A DNA stretch of 64,000 nt, taken from assembly GCA_038501625.1 (NCBI GenBank), contig JAZAYU010000198.1:248001-312000 (forward strand), written 5' to 3'. This DNA comes from Corbicula japonica. Lineage: Eukaryota; Mollusca; Bivalvia; Venerida; Cyrenidae. Position 1 is the first letter of the stretch. Each line of letters opens with the position of its first letter. A model generated the notes under the pieces. The model was not told where the DNA came from. It did not search any database and saw only the letters and a list, made by a program, of their open reading frames with translations. Below are positions 62,919 to 64,000 of this stretch, piece by piece. The position numbers were made by a program, and so were the translations under genes.

Positions 62919-64000
62919 GATTATCGGAAGTGAATGTTCTTCTCCGTGCTATCTGGCCAATCTGATTCATGAAAACCGTTACGTTATCATTTTGTTAGAT
63001 CTGACTCCGTGAGATTGCTATTTGGGCTTTGCGTAAACAGTGTTTTAAACAACGGAATGCAGATCTAATATGAAGGTTGTGTCACATAACATATCATAAT
63101 ATCAAACAAAGAAATTGTAGATGTTATTGTTTGCTCAAAGATAGTTTCACTGTTGTCATTGCCGCTAGGTACATCGCGCAAGTGGGTATGATTAAAAGAG
63201 ACTTCGTCAGCATCAAATGATTGGATCCTGGGCTGAAGGTTATAAAACTGAGATTGGAAACCAGTCTAAAATCTCAAGCATCTGATTGGTTGAAATGGCG
63301 AATGTTTGAGGTTTGAGACTTGTTTCAATGCTCAGTTTTATAACCGTGGGCACAGATGCAGTGTACGATATATGGGACAAGCTAGGTTTTAATTCCCGGT
63401 GCGAATAGTTTGTTGAACCTATTGAACTGGTTTCGATTTCCATGGGCGAATATTTTGCCGCCTACTTGTTTGTTAATAAGTTTCTTTGTATTTTATCGAA
63501 CACTGATCATATCATTGATTCATATGTATAATTTTATTGTATTTTGATATCTGTTTTTAAAACTTTTTATACGACCATTGAAAGTACCACAATCAAATAA
63601 GAACATTTTGTAAGTCGTGAAACTTTTCTTTCCATTTCCAGGATCATAGCTGTCAATTAGGTTTGTGCATAATTAGTGCCATATTACATATAAATGTCAA
63701 CATGTTATCGGTAACGTTTAAGTATTACGAATTATTGTTATTAATCGTTTTGACATTCGATTGAAACTGAAGCAGATTTATGTTGTATTGATGTGTCTGC
63801 CAGGCGCTTTATACATGAAATAACAGTTTGAAAAAAAAAATCTTACATTAATTTTAACTTTCGACTGAAAGAAGGAAGTGATATTCAGAAATGAAATCCC
63901 TTTGTGAGATTGTAATCCTCCCCCCTCAAAAAAGAATCACACATGACGTTTTAACAGGATACATTTACAAGTTCTGTTTTCATATATTTGCGATCCTGGT
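62919..64000 (+). other. 3' flank / probable 3' UTR of the TRPA gene
   Basis: No ORF of interest. A possible poly(A) signal ATTAAA is at 63191-63196; I saw no AATAAA, so the transcript end is uncertain. A palindromic MITE copy lies at 63231-63351 and may be transcribed if the UTR is long. GTTAGATCTGACT at about 62995 also occurs (inverted) near 41120. Confidence 0.45.
63231..63351. mobile_element. Palindromic MITE, copy 6 (centre shortened)
   Basis: 'aaggttataaaactgagatt' to 'gctcagttttataaccgtgg'; the inner hairpin is partly lost. It lies 310 bp after the TRPA stop codon. Confidence 0.85.

Overview
The window is animal DNA, most likely from a bivalve mollusc. It is AT-rich, has GT-AG introns, is crowded with DNA transposons and MITEs, and carries a tRNA-derived SINE with the kind of core seen in molluscs. 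Species is inferred from repeat types, not proven. There is no prokaryotic or viral gene organisation and no CRISPR array.

The one cellular gene is a TRPA-family cation channel (TRPA1-like) on the + strand. I can place 24 exons: the tail of one at 1-56, then 23 from 31607 to the stop at 62918. Joined, they give 3468 nt (1155 residues plus stop) in one unbroken frame, with every junction at a GT/AG and all intron phases matching. The protein has about 17 ankyrin repeats, a pre-S1 linker, S1-S6 with a pore (MMIGEFDYNDIF), a TRP-like segment and a C-terminal coiled coil. Its N-terminus and promoter lie upstream of the window.

Most of the window is mobile DNA inside two introns. The first visible intron (57-31606, 31.5 kb) holds a mariner-type element (496-1503), a Harbinger-like hairpin MITE (1664-1897) and a 28-kb structure (2733-30774). 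The ends of that structure are long inverted arrays of a palindrome-rich satellite, as in foldback elements. Nested inside it are a TTAA-inserted Kolobok/T2-like element (6588-8722), a second foldback with 0.7-kb arms (10645-14402), a 2-kb element with 76-bp inverted ends and a 5-bp duplication (20508-22518), and a hAT transposase remnant (24975-25873).

The 14.6-kb intron 35120-49707 holds a 14.3-kb element (35251-49543) with hAT-type ends and a perfect 8-bp target duplication. Inside it are a second pair of 0.49-kb inverted arms, a composite insertion bounded by two identical 672-bp repeats, and several kilobases of a repeated 'ataaccatagttat'-type motif.

Smaller repeats are scattered among the exons from 31.2 kb onward. 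They include six copies of one palindromic MITE (one next to a splice acceptor), tRNA-like repeats, and a 105-bp triplication. The channel gene looks intact despite roughly 42 kb of inserted DNA. I found no autonomous transposase. Sequence similarities were judged by eye, so percentages and family names need database confirmation.
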